This document shows, piece after piece, positions 32,410 through 41,642 of a stretch of 64,000 nt of DNA. Origin of the DNA: Bifidobacterium pongonis (lineage in GTDB: Bacteria > Actinomycetota > Actinomycetes > Actinomycetales > Bifidobacteriaceae); assembly GCF_019331805.1 (NCBI RefSeq), contig NZ_JAHBBE010000001.1:124001-188000 (forward strand). The letters are read 5' to 3'. The position numbers and the translations under genes are program-made. Below the pieces are notes generated by a model that was not told the origin of the DNA, did no database searches, and saw only the letters and a program-made list of their open reading frames with translations. Each line of letters begins with the position of its first letter. Position 1 is the stretch's first letter.

Positions 32410-33815
32410 TCGCTCGTCTGAGCCGACTGCTGATCGCTCTGCTGTTTGGCCTGCTGCTTGGCCTGCAACTCCGCGGTGAGATTCCATTCATGCACCACAT
32501 TGGTGTCGGCGCCCAAGCTGTAAATCACGTTCGAGATGCGTTGCCGCTGGGTCTCGTCCTCGCTTTCGCTCCAACACGTCCCGTCCGGATGGTCGGAGGA
32601 GATCGGGCACCACCGGTACTCCCCCTGCCTCATGTTCGCGGTCGGCAGCCAGTCGATGCGGCTCACGCGCCACGATCCAGCCACGCCCTTCTTGCCCGCG
32701 AACTGGACGCGGGCCGTCACGCCCTGGTTGTTCGTCTCGTTGCCGGGAATGTACGACGTGACCGTCACCGCATTGCCCAAACCGTAGATGATCCATGTGT
32801 TGTTGTACTTCTCGATCGGCTGCGCGCAATGGCACCCGGCACCGTAGATCACGTCGAACGCGCCGGTATCCGCCAGCTCATGCGCCTCGGAAACCTGCCA
32901 TGTATCAGCGTAATCGAGATACTCCTGCACGGAATGCATGGCGATGGCCACCACGTCGGCACCCTGTTCGCGTGCCTTCTTCGCCTTGGTGACGGCCTTC
33001 TGGATATCGCTTTCATGATTCGGATCGCCGCTTTCGCGCAGACGGTCGACCTGCCAATCCTGATCGGCGGTCATGCCGTTAAGCGACACGGTTCCGGTGA
33101 TCAGGCCAAGCTTGCCGCCGCCGGTCGGCGAATCGATGACCAACGGTTTGAGCGAATCCTCTTCGGTCTTGTATGAACCAGTCTGGGCGATGCCGTCCGC
33201 CTCCAGCGTGTCCCACAGACGTGCGATACCGTCCGCGCCCTGATCCCACGAATGGTTGGTGGCATGCGTGCACGCCTGATAGCCGACGTTCTTGGCGGCA
33301 TCCGCGACTTCGGGTGGAATGTTGAAGATCGGGTATGCGCTGTACGGGCCGCCGCGCTGGGCGATGGGCGTCTCAAACTCGCATACGGCGATGTCGGACG
33401 CCTGGATGTACTTCTTCATCGGTTCGAACAGCGGATCGAAGTTGAAGGCCGTGCCATCGGTGGCGGAAGTGTTCGCCCCGGCGAAATGCTCCCACAGCCC
33501 CTCATGGAACAGCAGATCGCCGTTGACCAGCATGGAAATGCAATCCGTATCCGGGCAGTCGGGCGAATTGCCGTGATGCTCCTTGACGGTTTCGACGGTT
33601 CTCTTGCCGGAGTCGGTCGACTTGGTCGATTTGGACGCGCTCGCGGAACTCGCGGTGCGCGTGGATTGCCCGTTGCCGGATTTCAGCATGCTCCACACGC
33701 CGACGGCGAGCGCCACGATCAGCCCCAACGCCACGATGCCCGCGACGATCACCGGCACCGGCGAACGCTTCGCCGCGTGTTGGCCGTGATAGTATTCCCC
33801 GCTGTTCTGGTTCAT
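32406..33815 (-). CDS. CapA-family (PGA-cap metallophosphatase-like) membrane-anchored protein
   Basis: This 469-residue protein has a short basic cytoplasmic tail, one transmembrane helix (about residues 21-42, VPVIVAGIVALGLIVALAVGV) and a Ser/Thr/Lys-rich linker. An extracellular CapA domain follows, with metallophosphatase-like motifs MLVNGDLLFHEG, CEFETPI, HATNHSWDQGADG, AIAMHSVQEY and YGAGCHCAQPIEKYN. CapA proteins take part in poly-gamma-glutamate capsule synthesis, but homologues without capB/capC are widespread and uncharacterised, as here. The start ATG at 33813-33815 precedes the TM helix by about 20 residues; the open frame upstream runs through the tRNA and is spurious. It overlaps the dehydrogenase gene by 4 nt. 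Confidence 0.85.
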   Translation of the reverse strand: MNQNSGEYYHGQHAAKRSPVPVIVAGIVALGLIVALAVGVWSMLKSGNGQSTRTASSASASKSTKSTDSGKRTVETVKEHHGNSPDCPDTDCISMLVNGDLLFHEGLWEHFAGANTSATDGTAFNFDPLFEPMKKYIQASDIAVCEFETPIAQRGGPYSAYPIFNIPPEVADAAKNVGYQACTHATNHSWDQGADGIARLWDTLEADGIAQTGSYKTEEDSLKPLVIDSPTGGGKLGLITGTVSLNGMTADQDWQVDRLRESGDPNHESDIQKAVTKAKKAREQGADVVAIAMHSVQEYLDYADTWQVSEAHELADTGAFDVIYGAGCHCAQPIEKYNNTWIIYGLGNAVTVTSYIPGNETNNQGVTARVQFAGKKGVAGSWRVSRIDWLPTANMRQGEYRWCPISSDHPDGTCWSESEDETQRQRISNVIYSLGADTNVVHEWNLTAELQAKQQAKQQSDQQSAQTSE

Positions 33816-33956
33816 CGCTTCTCTTCTCTCGTTCTCTGCTTCTCCTATTGAAATAGGGTATCCGAGTTCAATGGACAACTCGCCCTCCCGCCCGGCGTAA
33901 CGACCGTATGGCGGTCTTCGGAAAAACTTTTCTTCTTTTTGCCGCATATCGGCGGG

Positions 33957-33986
33957 TTGACATCTTGGGGTGGTGTAAAGTACTGT
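33957..33986 (+). promoter_or_regulatory. promoter of tRNA-Ser
   Basis: A perfect TTGACA (33957-33962) is followed after 18 bp by TACTGT (33981-33986). The predicted start is about 20 nt before the mature tRNA. Confidence 0.55.
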
Positions 33987-33990
33987 GATG

Positions 33991-34009
33991 TTGCGTCGTA
34001 ATGACGCAA
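33991..34009 (+). repeat. hairpin in pre-tRNA 5' leader
   Basis: TTGCGTC-GTAAT-GACGCAA is a perfect 7-bp inverted repeat ending one base before the mature tRNA 5' end. The short precursor leader would fold into a hairpin stacked on the acceptor stem, possibly as an RNase P cue. Confidence 0.5.
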
Positions 34010-34010
34010 T

Positions 34011-34097
34011 GGAGTGATGCCTGAGTGGCCGAAAGGGGCACCCTGCTAAGGTGTTAGCTGCGTAAGCGGCTCGGGGGTTCGAATCCCCCTCACTCCG
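34011..34097 (+). tRNA. tRNA-Ser(GCT)
   Basis: An 87-nt class II tRNA. The 7-bp acceptor GGAGTGA pairs with TCACTCC, and the D-arm contains GAGTGGCCGAA. The anticodon stem GCACC/GGTGT encloses the loop CTGCTAA with anticodon GCT, reading AGC/AGT. The long variable arm AGCTGCG-TAA-GCGGCT is typical of serine, and the T-arm is GGGGG-TTCGAAT-CCCCC. The discriminator base is G. CCA is not encoded. Confidence 0.97.
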
Positions 34098-34104
34098 CGG
34101 GTTG

Positions 34105-34133
34105 GGCTTCCGAAGCGATTCGGAAGCCTTTTT
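34105..34133 (+). terminator. intrinsic terminator of tRNA-Ser
   Basis: GGCTTCCGAA pairs perfectly with TTCGGAAGCC around GCGA and runs into TTTTT, 8 nt after the tRNA. Confidence 0.9.
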
Positions 34134-34219
34134 CGTATTCGGATCGCCGTCGATTCGCACGCCGACCTCACCTCGAACATCTGTTCGACAATCCCGCGTG
34201 AAGCTCGTACCATGGTCGT

Positions 34220-35491
34220 ATGAGCACTGCACCGAGACTGGCGGCGGCCAAACGCGACTGGGGCCATGATGAGACCGGCTGCACCGTGCTGCATATCGAC
34301 ATGGACGCTTTCTACGCATCGTTGGAGGTGGCGCGGCACCCGGAGTTGCGGGGCAAGCCGGTCGTGATCGGCATCGGCCCGCGATCGGTGGTGTCGGCGG
34401 CGAGTTACGAAGCGCGACGGTATGGCATCAATTCGGCCATGCCTTCGGCGCGGGCGAGGCAATTATGCCCTTCCGCCGTGTTCCTGCCGGTGGATATGAC
34501 GTATTACCGCGGGGTGTCGCGGGCGATCATGCATGACGTGTTCCATGCCGTCACCGATCAGGTGGAACAGGTTTCGGTGGATGAGGGGTATATGGACGTT
34601 TCCGGCGCATTGCTGCGCTGGGGAAAGCCCAGCACGATCGGCGCGTGGATCAGGCGTGAGGTGGAAAGCAGGTTCCACGTGACCTGTTCGGTGGGCATCG
34701 CGGCCAACAAGCTGGTGGCGAAAATCGCATCCACAAACGCCAAACCCAACGGCATGCTGCTCATCCCGAAGGCACGGTCGGCGGAATTCGTGCAGATGAT
34801 GCCGTTGCGCAGCATTCCCGGCATCGGACCGAGTCTCGAACGGCATCTGACGGCGTGGGGCGTCATGTCGGTGGCCGACCTGGCCCAGCTTGACGAGGCG
34901 CAACTCACTCAAGCCACCGGATCGCCCGCCGGCGCCCACCACCTGTGGATGGCGTCGCACGGCTTGGACGATCGCGCCGTCACGCCCACGCATGTGGAGA
35001 AATCCATCGGATCCGAGGAGACGCTGCTGAAAGACACCACGGATGGCACGATCGCCTGCCGGCAGTTGCGCCTGTCCTGCGATGACGTCGCACGTTCGCT
35101 ACGCGCCCGCGGTTTTCTGGCACGCACGGTGACCGTGAAACTGCGGTTCGCCGATCTGAGCTATCGCACCCGGTCCCGCACCCTCGACCGCCCTGTGGAC
35201 GCGGCGAGCGCCCTCTACCCTGTGTGCGTCGAACTGTTGCACGCCATGCTCGGCATGCCGCACAGCACCGACGCGGCCGAACTCCCCCGCCAAGTCCGGC
35301 TGGTGGGTGTGAGCGTCAGCGGTTTGAGCAAGGCGGCTTCCACCGCCGTGCAGCCCTCACTGGACGATGTGCTGGAGGAAACCGGCCGCGCCGACGAAAG
35401 CACCGCATCGCACAGGCTGCGTACCGCGGAAGCCGCGTTGGATGCGGTGCGCAGCAAATACGGCGACAAGGCGGCAAGCTTCGGCATCTGA
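34220..35491 (+). CDS. dinB: DNA polymerase IV (Y-family)
   Basis: DinB is a low-fidelity polymerase for translesion synthesis and stress mutagenesis. The 423-residue protein has the palm/fingers core with LHIDMDAFYASLEVARHPELRG (first catalytic Asp) and QVSVDEGYMDVSG (catalytic Asp-Glu). The thumb helix-hairpin-helix PLRSIPGIGPSLERHL and the little-finger domain from about residue 255 follow. The usual SIDEAFLD is here SVDEGYMD, a conservative variation. I do not see an obvious clamp-binding QLxLF motif at the C-terminus. The start at 34220 lies 87 bp after the tRNA terminator, so it is a separate unit. Confidence 0.95.
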   Translation: MSTAPRLAAAKRDWGHDETGCTVLHIDMDAFYASLEVARHPELRGKPVVIGIGPRSVVSAASYEARRYGINSAMPSARARQLCPSAVFLPVDMTYYRGVSRAIMHDVFHAVTDQVEQVSVDEGYMDVSGALLRWGKPSTIGAWIRREVESRFHVTCSVGIAANKLVAKIASTNAKPNGMLLIPKARSAEFVQMMPLRSIPGIGPSLERHLTAWGVMSVADLAQLDEAQLTQATGSPAGAHHLWMASHGLDDRAVTPTHVEKSIGSEETLLKDTTDGTIACRQLRLSCDDVARSLRARGFLARTVTVKLRFADLSYRTRSRTLDRPVDAASALYPVCVELLHAMLGMPHSTDAAELPRQVRLVGVSVSGLSKAASTAVQPSLDDVLEETGRADESTASHRLRTAEAALDAVRSKYGDKAASFGI

Positions 35492-35592
35492 CGGCGTGAC
35501 GCCGCCAGCGGGAGCGGCGATGGGACGAACATCCGGGCAGACGGTACACTGTAACGCAGGAAAAGCGCACATCGACGATGGAAGGTTTTGCT

Positions 35593-36768
35593 ATGGCGCA
35601 AGTGGAATATCCGGATCTGGTGATCGTGGGGGCGGGCCTGTTCGGCCTGACCGTGGCCCAGCAGGCCGTGGAGCACCTGGGCGTGAGGGTCGAGATCATC
35701 GACGTGCGCGACCACATCGGCGGCAACGCGTACAGCTACATGGACGAGGAGACCGGCGCCGAGATCCACAAGTACGGCGCCCACCTGTTCCACACCTCCA
35801 ACAAGCGCGTGTGGGACTACGTCAACCGCTTCACGTCCTTCACCCCCTACGTGCACCGCGTGTACGCCACGCACGACGGCGAGGTCTACCCCCTGCCGAT
35901 CAACCTCGGCACCATCAACCAGTTCTTCCACGCGCGCTACACGCCCGACGAGGCCAGGGCGCTCGTCGAGAGCCAGGCCGGCGAGCTGGCCGGCACCGAC
36001 CCGCAGAACCTCAACGACAAGGGCATCTCGCTGATCGGCCGCCCGCTGTACGAGGCGTTCATCAAGAACTACACGGGCAAGCAGTGGCAGACCGACCCGA
36101 AGGACCTGCCCGCGGGCATCATCAACCGCCTGCCGGTGCGTTTCAACTACGACAACCGCTACTTCAGGGACACGTGGGAGGGCCTGCCCGCGGACGGCTA
36201 CACCGCCTGGATGGAGCGCATGATCGACGACCCGCGCATCCACGTGACCCTGAAGACCGACTTCTTCGACGAGTCCCAGCCGTTCAACAAAAAGGCGCTG
36301 GCCGAGGCGGGCGTGCCGGTCGTGTACACCGGCCCCGTGGACCGCTACTTCGGCTACTCGCTCGGCGAGCTCAAGTGGCGCACCGTGGACTTCAGGGAGG
36401 TGCGCTACGACGAGGGCGACCACTTCGGCTGCCCGGTGATGAACTTCTCCGACGCGGACGTGCCCTACACCCGCGCCATCGAGTTCAAGAACTTCAACCC
36501 GGAGCGCAGGGACTCCCAGAACCCGGACAGGACCGTGGTGTGGGAGGAGTACAGCCGTTTCGCCGAGCGCGGCGACGAGCCGTACTACCCGATCAACACC
36601 GAGGCCGACAAGGCGCTGTACGCGAAATACGAGGAGCTGGCCAAGGCCGAGCCGAACACCGTGTTCGGCGGGCGTCTGGGCACGTACAAGTACTACGACA
36701 TGCACAACGTGATCGACACCGCGCTGACCGCGTACGAGGAGCAGGTCGCACCGCTGCTCAAGAAGTGA
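35593..36768 (+). CDS. glf: UDP-galactopyranose mutase
   Basis: This FAD enzyme converts UDP-galactopyranose to UDP-galactofuranose for cell-wall or exopolysaccharide galactofuran. The 391-residue protein (ATG at 35593, GGAAGG 8 nt upstream) begins with the FAD Rossmann motif DLVIVGAGLFGLTVAQQA. It has HIGGNAYSYMDEETGAEIHKYGAHLFHTSNKRVW, the family hallmark, then NYTGKQWQTDPKDLP and the active-site Arg/Tyr-rich GRLGTYKYYDM. It is alone rather than in a polysaccharide cluster. Its codon use is unusually strict (near-uniform G/C third positions and six AGG Arg codons), unlike its neighbours. Confidence 0.96.
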   Translation: MAQVEYPDLVIVGAGLFGLTVAQQAVEHLGVRVEIIDVRDHIGGNAYSYMDEETGAEIHKYGAHLFHTSNKRVWDYVNRFTSFTPYVHRVYATHDGEVYPLPINLGTINQFFHARYTPDEARALVESQAGELAGTDPQNLNDKGISLIGRPLYEAFIKNYTGKQWQTDPKDLPAGIINRLPVRFNYDNRYFRDTWEGLPADGYTAWMERMIDDPRIHVTLKTDFFDESQPFNKKALAEAGVPVVYTGPVDRYFGYSLGELKWRTVDFREVRYDEGDHFGCPVMNFSDADVPYTRAIEFKNFNPERRDSQNPDRTVVWEEYSRFAERGDEPYYPINTEADKALYAKYEELAKAEPNTVFGGRLGTYKYYDMHNVIDTALTAYEEQVAPLLKK

Positions 36769-36812
36769 TATAGCGCATCCCGCAGGCGCGGGAATTTGTG
36801 AGGATTCGACGG

Positions 36813-36859
36813 AAACTCCCGTTTTTTCGCCCTCTCCGGACGAAAAAACGGGAGTTTTC
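36813..36859 (+). terminator. intrinsic terminator of glf
   Basis: AAACTCCCGTTTTTTCG pairs perfectly (17 bp) with CGAAAAAACGGGAGTTT around an 11-nt loop, with TTT following. It lies 45 nt past the glf stop. Confidence 0.85.
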
Positions 36860-36886
36860 TCATGCCTTGTGGTTACGGTAGAACAT

Positions 36887-39265
36887 ATGTCACAATCTCG
36901 TAGCGCAAGCAGTGGTCGCAACACCCGCTCGTCGGGACGAAGCGCCGGTTCCACGAGGGCGAACGGAGCCCGTCGTTCGAACAACGGCACCAGGCCACGG
37001 AAGAACGCGACAACCAATTCGCCCGCCGCACGCCATTATCGCGGCGGCAACCATCGCACCAACGGCCGGGGCCCGAAGCTGAAGGGCCGCCGCAAGCATC
37101 TTATTCTCAAGTGGGTGCTCGGCCTGATCGGAGCCGGTCTTCTGGCCGGCATCGGCCTGTTCGCCTACCTGTACATCACCACGGAGATCCCGCAGCCCGA
37201 AAAGGTCGCCATGGCGGAGAACACCACCGTGTATTACAACGACGGCGTCACGGAACTGGGTACCTTCTCCCAGCAGAACCGCACCATCATCCAGTGCAAC
37301 GCCCTGCCGAAATACATAGGAAACGCCATCGTCGCCTCCGAGAACCGCACCTTCTACCAGGACAACGGCATCGATATCAAGGGCATCGCCCGCGCGCTCA
37401 TCAACAATCTGACCAAGGGCACGCGCCAAGGCGGTTCCACCATCACCCAACAGTACGCCGAACGCTATTATCTGGGCGAAACCACCAGCTACAAGGGCAA
37501 GATCCGTGAGGCCATCCTCGCGTTGAAGATCGCGCAGACGCAGGACAAGGATGAGGTGTTGTGCAACTACATGAACACCATCTACCTGGGCCGCGGCGCA
37601 TACGGCATCCAGGCGGCGGCCAAGGCCTACTTCAACAAGAACGCCCAGGATCTGACCCTCAACGAGGCCGCCATGCTGGCCGGCATCATCCCCTCCCCCT
37701 CCAACTGGGACCCGGCGGTGAACCAGAAGAAGGCCGAATCGCGATTCAAGCGCGTCATCAACATCATGCATGAGGACGGCTATATCACCAGCAAGGAGGC
37801 GAAGGAGGCCCAACTTCCCGAAACCGTGCAGAACACGCAGCTGCAGGACGTCTACAAGGGCCCGAACGGCTACTTGCTGCAAATGGTGCGCGACGAGCTG
37901 GTGGATGCCAAGGCCTTCACCACGGAGGATCTGGACACCGGCGGCTACAAGATCGTCACCACCATCGACAAGGGCAAGCAGGATCTCATGCAGCAGGTCG
38001 TCAGCCCGTCCAACAACGGCATGGCCGGCGTGGTGCCGGACGGCATGCAGTTCGGCGCGATGAGCGCCAATCCGAAGGACGGGTCGATACTCGCCGTATA
38101 CGCGGGTGACGATTATCTGACCAAGCAGTACAACAACGCCACGCAGGCGCAGTATGAGGTCGGCTCCACGATGAAGCCGTTCGCCCTGCTCGCCGCAGTG
38201 CAGGAGGGCGTCAGCCTCAACACCGTGTTCAACGGCAACTCCTACCGAACCTTCCCCGGCATCACCAACACCGTGAGCAACTTCGGCAACGCGAACTACG
38301 GTTACATCAACCTGTATCGCGCGACGGCAATGTCGTCGAACACCGTGTTCATGGATCTGCAGACCAAGCTCGGCACACAGAAAATCGCCGAAACCGCCCG
38401 AACCGCAGGCGTGGAGAGCACGTCGCTCGACGGTTCCGAGCCGTTCACCGTGCTCGGCAACAACGCGCTCACCGTGAAGGATATGACCGGCGCATACGCC
38501 ACGCTCGCCAATCAGGGCGAGAAGCCGACGCTGCACATCGTGGCCAGCGTGAAGAGTTCCGCCGACAAGGACCTGTATATCGCACCCTCCACCACCGAGC
38601 GCGTGTTCCAAGCCAACGACGTGAACCTGGTGACCAAGGCGCTGACGGGCGTCGTGCAATACGGTACGTCGACCGAAGCGCAGAACACCGGCCATACCAT
38701 CGCCGGCAAGTCCGGTACGTCGAACAACTCGTATGCGGCGAGCTTCTGCGGCTACACGCCTTCCGTGGTGTCGGTGTTCTCGATGTGGTACCCGGATGCG
38801 AACGGCAATCCGCAGGTGATCCCGTCATTCGGCAGCTGGAGCGGCGGTTCCGACTACCCGGTGCACCTGTTCACCCAGTACATGAAACAGGCGTTGGACG
38901 GCACCCCGAACGAGGCGTTCCCCACCGCCAAGGACAACGGTAAGGTCGGAGGCCCCGACGGCACGTGGGGAACCGGCTATTCAAGGACGTACTCGTACAA
39001 CTACTACAACTACGGTACGCAGAACAACGGTACGACCGGCAACGGCGGTACGACCGATAGCACCACGAACGGCACGACCGGTGGCACCGATGCGAATGCT
39101 GGCACCCAGAGCACTCCCGGCACCACGAACAGCGGCGGTACGGGAGACTCCGGGAATACGGCAGGCGGAGGCGGCACCAGCAGCGGTGGTACCGGCGACA
39201 CCGGTGGCACCGGTGACTCCGGAGGCGGCACCGCCAATTCCGGTGGAGGTACCGGAACCGAATAG
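36887..39265 (+). CDS. class A penicillin-binding protein (bifunctional transglycosylase/transpeptidase)
   Basis: This enzyme polymerises and cross-links peptidoglycan on the outer membrane face. The 792-residue protein (start MSQSRSASS) has a long Arg/Ser/Asn-rich cytoplasmic tail and one TM helix (about residues 67-95). The GT51 domain follows, with catalytic Glu in SENRTFYQDNGID and GGSTITQQYAERYY. The penicillin-binding domain carries GSTMKPF (active Ser about residue 427), SSNTVF (SxN) and AGKSGTSNN (KTG-type box). The last 95 residues are a Gly/Thr/Ser/Asn-rich low-complexity tail, probably spanning the wall. The length resembles PBP1a-type enzymes of Actinobacteria. It is monocistronic, bounded by terminators. 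Confidence 0.94.
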   Translation: MSQSRSASSGRNTRSSGRSAGSTRANGARRSNNGTRPRKNATTNSPAARHYRGGNHRTNGRGPKLKGRRKHLILKWVLGLIGAGLLAGIGLFAYLYITTEIPQPEKVAMAENTTVYYNDGVTELGTFSQQNRTIIQCNALPKYIGNAIVASENRTFYQDNGIDIKGIARALINNLTKGTRQGGSTITQQYAERYYLGETTSYKGKIREAILALKIAQTQDKDEVLCNYMNTIYLGRGAYGIQAAAKAYFNKNAQDLTLNEAAMLAGIIPSPSNWDPAVNQKKAESRFKRVINIMHEDGYITSKEAKEAQLPETVQNTQLQDVYKGPNGYLLQMVRDELVDAKAFTTEDLDTGGYKIVTTIDKGKQDLMQQVVSPSNNGMAGVVPDGMQFGAMSANPKDGSILAVYAGDDYLTKQYNNATQAQYEVGSTMKPFALLAAVQEGVSLNTVFNGNSYRTFPGITNTVSNFGNANYGYINLYRATAMSSNTVFMDLQTKLGTQKIAETARTAGVESTSLDGSEPFTVLGNNALTVKDMTGAYATLANQGEKPTLHIVASVKSSADKDLYIAPSTTERVFQANDVNLVTKALTGVVQYGTSTEAQNTGHTIAGKSGTSNNSYAASFCGYTPSVVSVFSMWYPDANGNPQVIPSFGSWSGGSDYPVHLFTQYMKQALDGTPNEAFPTAKDNGKVGGPDGTWGTGYSRTYSYNYYNYGTQNNGTTGNGGTTDSTTNGTTGGTDANAGTQSTPGTTNSGGTGDSGNTAGGGGTSSGGTGDTGGTGDSGGGTANSGGGTGTE

Positions 39266-39330
39266 TTCCAGCCTCATCGCTTGTTCGGCAGGTGGCCGAT
39301 ACGCTGAATAACGGCACGCCGAACAAGCAG

Positions 39331-39369
39331 GGAAAAGCCCGAACGCGCACCTTGCGTTCGGGCTTTTCC
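39331..39369 (+). terminator. terminator of the penicillin-binding protein gene
   Basis: GGAAAAGCCCGAACGC pairs perfectly (16 bp) with GCGTTCGGGCTTTTCC around a 7-nt loop. The distal arm supplies TTTT on the plus strand. Confidence 0.8.
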
Positions 39370-39427
39370 GTATCCGTTTGCCGCTGTTCTGGCGGCGCTT
39401 ACGGTAGTACCGGGCCGCAGACTACGC

Positions 39428-39468
39428 AAAAGGTCCCGTATCCGTGGGAAACGGATGCGGGACCTTTT
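39428..39468 (-). terminator. terminator of leuA
   Basis: An 18-bp stem (AAAAGGTCCCGTATCCGT with ACGGATGCGGGACCTTTT, one wobble) around GGGAA lies 40 nt past the leuA stop. It acts on the minus strand and is adjacent to the converging terminator of the penicillin-binding protein gene. Confidence 0.8.
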
Positions 39469-39507
39469 ATGCGTTCACAGCGGCCGGATCGACCGGCCGG
39501 GCCGGAA

Positions 39508-41415
39508 TCAGCGCTCGGAACGGTTGATGGCGGAGATGATGGCCTTCAGCGCGCTGGTGGTGATGGAGGAATCGATGCCGACACCCCAGATGATCTGGGA
39601 TTCGGCGTCCTCACCGACCTGGCATTCCACGTAGGATGCGGCCATGGCATCGGTGCCGACGGACATGGTGTGTTCCGCGTAATCCATCACGGACGCTTCG
39701 ATGCCGAAGTTCGACAGCGCGTTGAGGAACGCGGCGATCGGACCGTTGCCGATGCCGGAAACCTCACGTTCGCGCGGTTCGTCGCCGGGCTCGATGCCAC
39801 GGTCAAGCACCTTGGCCTTGAGCACGGTGTCGGAGCCATCCTCGCCGGAGGAGACGGCGACCTTGAGGAGCTTGAGACGGCCCCACTGCTTCAGGGTCTC
39901 GTCCTTGCTGTCGCCGACCACGACACCGGCCGCGGTGGCGCCGGATTCCTCGACCGGCAGGTACTCGTCCTTGAAAAGACGCCAGATGTCCTCGTCCTTG
40001 ACTTCCTTCTTGGTCTCATCGGCGAAGTTCTGCACGACCTTGTCGAATTCGACCTGCAGACGCTTCGGCAGATCAAGGTTGTGGTTCGTCTTGAGCAGGT
40101 AGGCCATACCACCCTTGCCGGACTGGGAGTTCACGCGGATGATCGCCTCGTAGGTACGGCCGATGTCCTTCGGATCGATCGGCAGGTACGGCACCAGCCA
40201 CACGAACTTGTCGAGATCGGCGCCGGCGCGGTCGGCGGCCACCTGACGGGCCTCCAGACCCTTCTTGATGGCGTCCTGATGGGAACCGGAGAACGCGGTG
40301 AACACGAAGTTGCCCGCATACGGGTGACGCTCGGAGATCTTGATCTGGTTGCAGTACTCGACGGTCTTGCGGATCTCCGGAACGTTGGAGTAGTCGATCT
40401 GCGGATCGATGCCCTGGGTCAGGAAGTTCAGGCCGAGGGTGACCAGATCGACGTTACCGGTGCGTTCGCCGTTGCCCAGCAGGCAGCCTTCCACACGGTC
40501 GGCGCCGGCGAGCACGGCCAGCTCGGTGGCGGCCACGCCCATGCCCTCATCGTTGTGCGGGTGCAGGGACAGCACGATGGAGTCACGGTCGTTGAGGTTG
40601 TTGGAAACGTATTCGACCTCGTCCGCGAACACATTCGGGGTGGTCATTTCGACCGTGGCCGGCAGGTTGATGATCATCGGATGCTCGGGGGTCGGCTTGA
40701 TCACGCTGGTCACGGCGTTGCAGACCTCGACGGCGTACTCTGGCTCGGTGCCGGTGAAGGACTCCGGGGAGTACTCGTAGTACAGGTCGATGCCTTCGGC
40801 TTCGCTTTCCAGGCTCTTGCACAGTTCGGCGGCGTCGATGGCCAGCTTCTTGATCTCTTCCTTGTTCTTGCGGAAAACGACCTCGCGCTGCAGCACGGAA
40901 ACGGAATTGTAGAAGTGCACGATCGCACGCTTGGCGCCCTTCAGCGCCTCGTAGGTGCGGCGAATCAGATGCTCACGGCACTGGGTGAGCACGACGATGG
41001 TGACGTCGTCCGGGATGAGCTCGCGCTCGATCAGCATACGGATGAAGTCGAAATCGGTTTCGGAAGCCGACGGGAAGCCGACCTCGATCTCCTTGAAGCC
41101 CATCGACACGAGCAGGTTCCAGAAGCGCAGCTTGCGCTCGGAATCCATCGGGTTGACGAGGGCCTGGTTGCCGTCACGAAGATCGACGGAGCACCAACGC
41201 GGTGCACGCTGCAGTCGCTTGCCCGGCCACGTACGCTCCGGGTAATCAAACGGCACCTGCTTATCGTATGCGACGTACTTGGTGTACGGCATCTTGCTGG
41301 GCTTTTGCGGAGCTCCAATGAAACGCGCCGGAGGCAGCAGCGGGTCGTTGTTACCTCCGTTGGACGCCGCAGCCACAGCCGCGAGATCAAACACAGACGA
41401 TTGATCCTGACCCAT
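39508..41415 (-). CDS. leuA: 2-isopropylmalate synthase
   Basis: LeuA condenses 2-ketoisovalerate with acetyl-CoA in the first committed step of leucine synthesis. The 635-residue protein belongs to the long actinobacterial class. The catalytic barrel begins WCSVDLRDGNQALVNPMD and has the metal-binding HPHNDEGMGVAATELA. The C-terminal regulatory domain (about residues 490-620) contains ALSNFGIEASVMDYAEH and would bind leucine for feedback inhibition. The ATG at 41413-41415 follows AAGGAGG at close spacing; a GTG one codon upstream is less likely. It stands alone, with a terminator on one side and a divergent phosphatase on the other. No leucine leader peptide was found in the 227-bp upstream region. 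Confidence 0.97.
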   Translation of the reverse strand: MGQDQSSVFDLAAVAAASNGGNNDPLLPPARFIGAPQKPSKMPYTKYVAYDKQVPFDYPERTWPGKRLQRAPRWCSVDLRDGNQALVNPMDSERKLRFWNLLVSMGFKEIEVGFPSASETDFDFIRMLIERELIPDDVTIVVLTQCREHLIRRTYEALKGAKRAIVHFYNSVSVLQREVVFRKNKEEIKKLAIDAAELCKSLESEAEGIDLYYEYSPESFTGTEPEYAVEVCNAVTSVIKPTPEHPMIINLPATVEMTTPNVFADEVEYVSNNLNDRDSIVLSLHPHNDEGMGVAATELAVLAGADRVEGCLLGNGERTGNVDLVTLGLNFLTQGIDPQIDYSNVPEIRKTVEYCNQIKISERHPYAGNFVFTAFSGSHQDAIKKGLEARQVAADRAGADLDKFVWLVPYLPIDPKDIGRTYEAIIRVNSQSGKGGMAYLLKTNHNLDLPKRLQVEFDKVVQNFADETKKEVKDEDIWRLFKDEYLPVEESGATAAGVVVGDSKDETLKQWGRLKLLKVAVSSGEDGSDTVLKAKVLDRGIEPGDEPREREVSGIGNGPIAAFLNALSNFGIEASVMDYAEHTMSVGTDAMAASYVECQVGEDAESQIIWGVGIDSSITTSALKAIISAINRSER

Positions 41416-41642
41416 CACTCCTCCTTATCTTGGTTTTGCCGGATTACCCGGCCATCAGTTTGTTACGCGCATGTTACTTATGCGCTGCGGCCAATCCTAG
41501 CGGCTCCTCACCCCAATGCTTACCCGTGTTTCGTGATATGGCGGAATATCTTCACCAAGGTAAGGAATGGTGCGGGAACCGCCGCCGATTCCCGCACCGA
41601 ATCGCCGCATATCGCGGCCCGTCAACCACTACAGTTGGTGAT

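Noticed and set aside
32488-34319. N-terminal extension of the CapA-like frame to 637 codons
   Set aside because: It would run through the tRNA-Ser gene and promoter; the ATG at 33815 places the membrane helix correctly.
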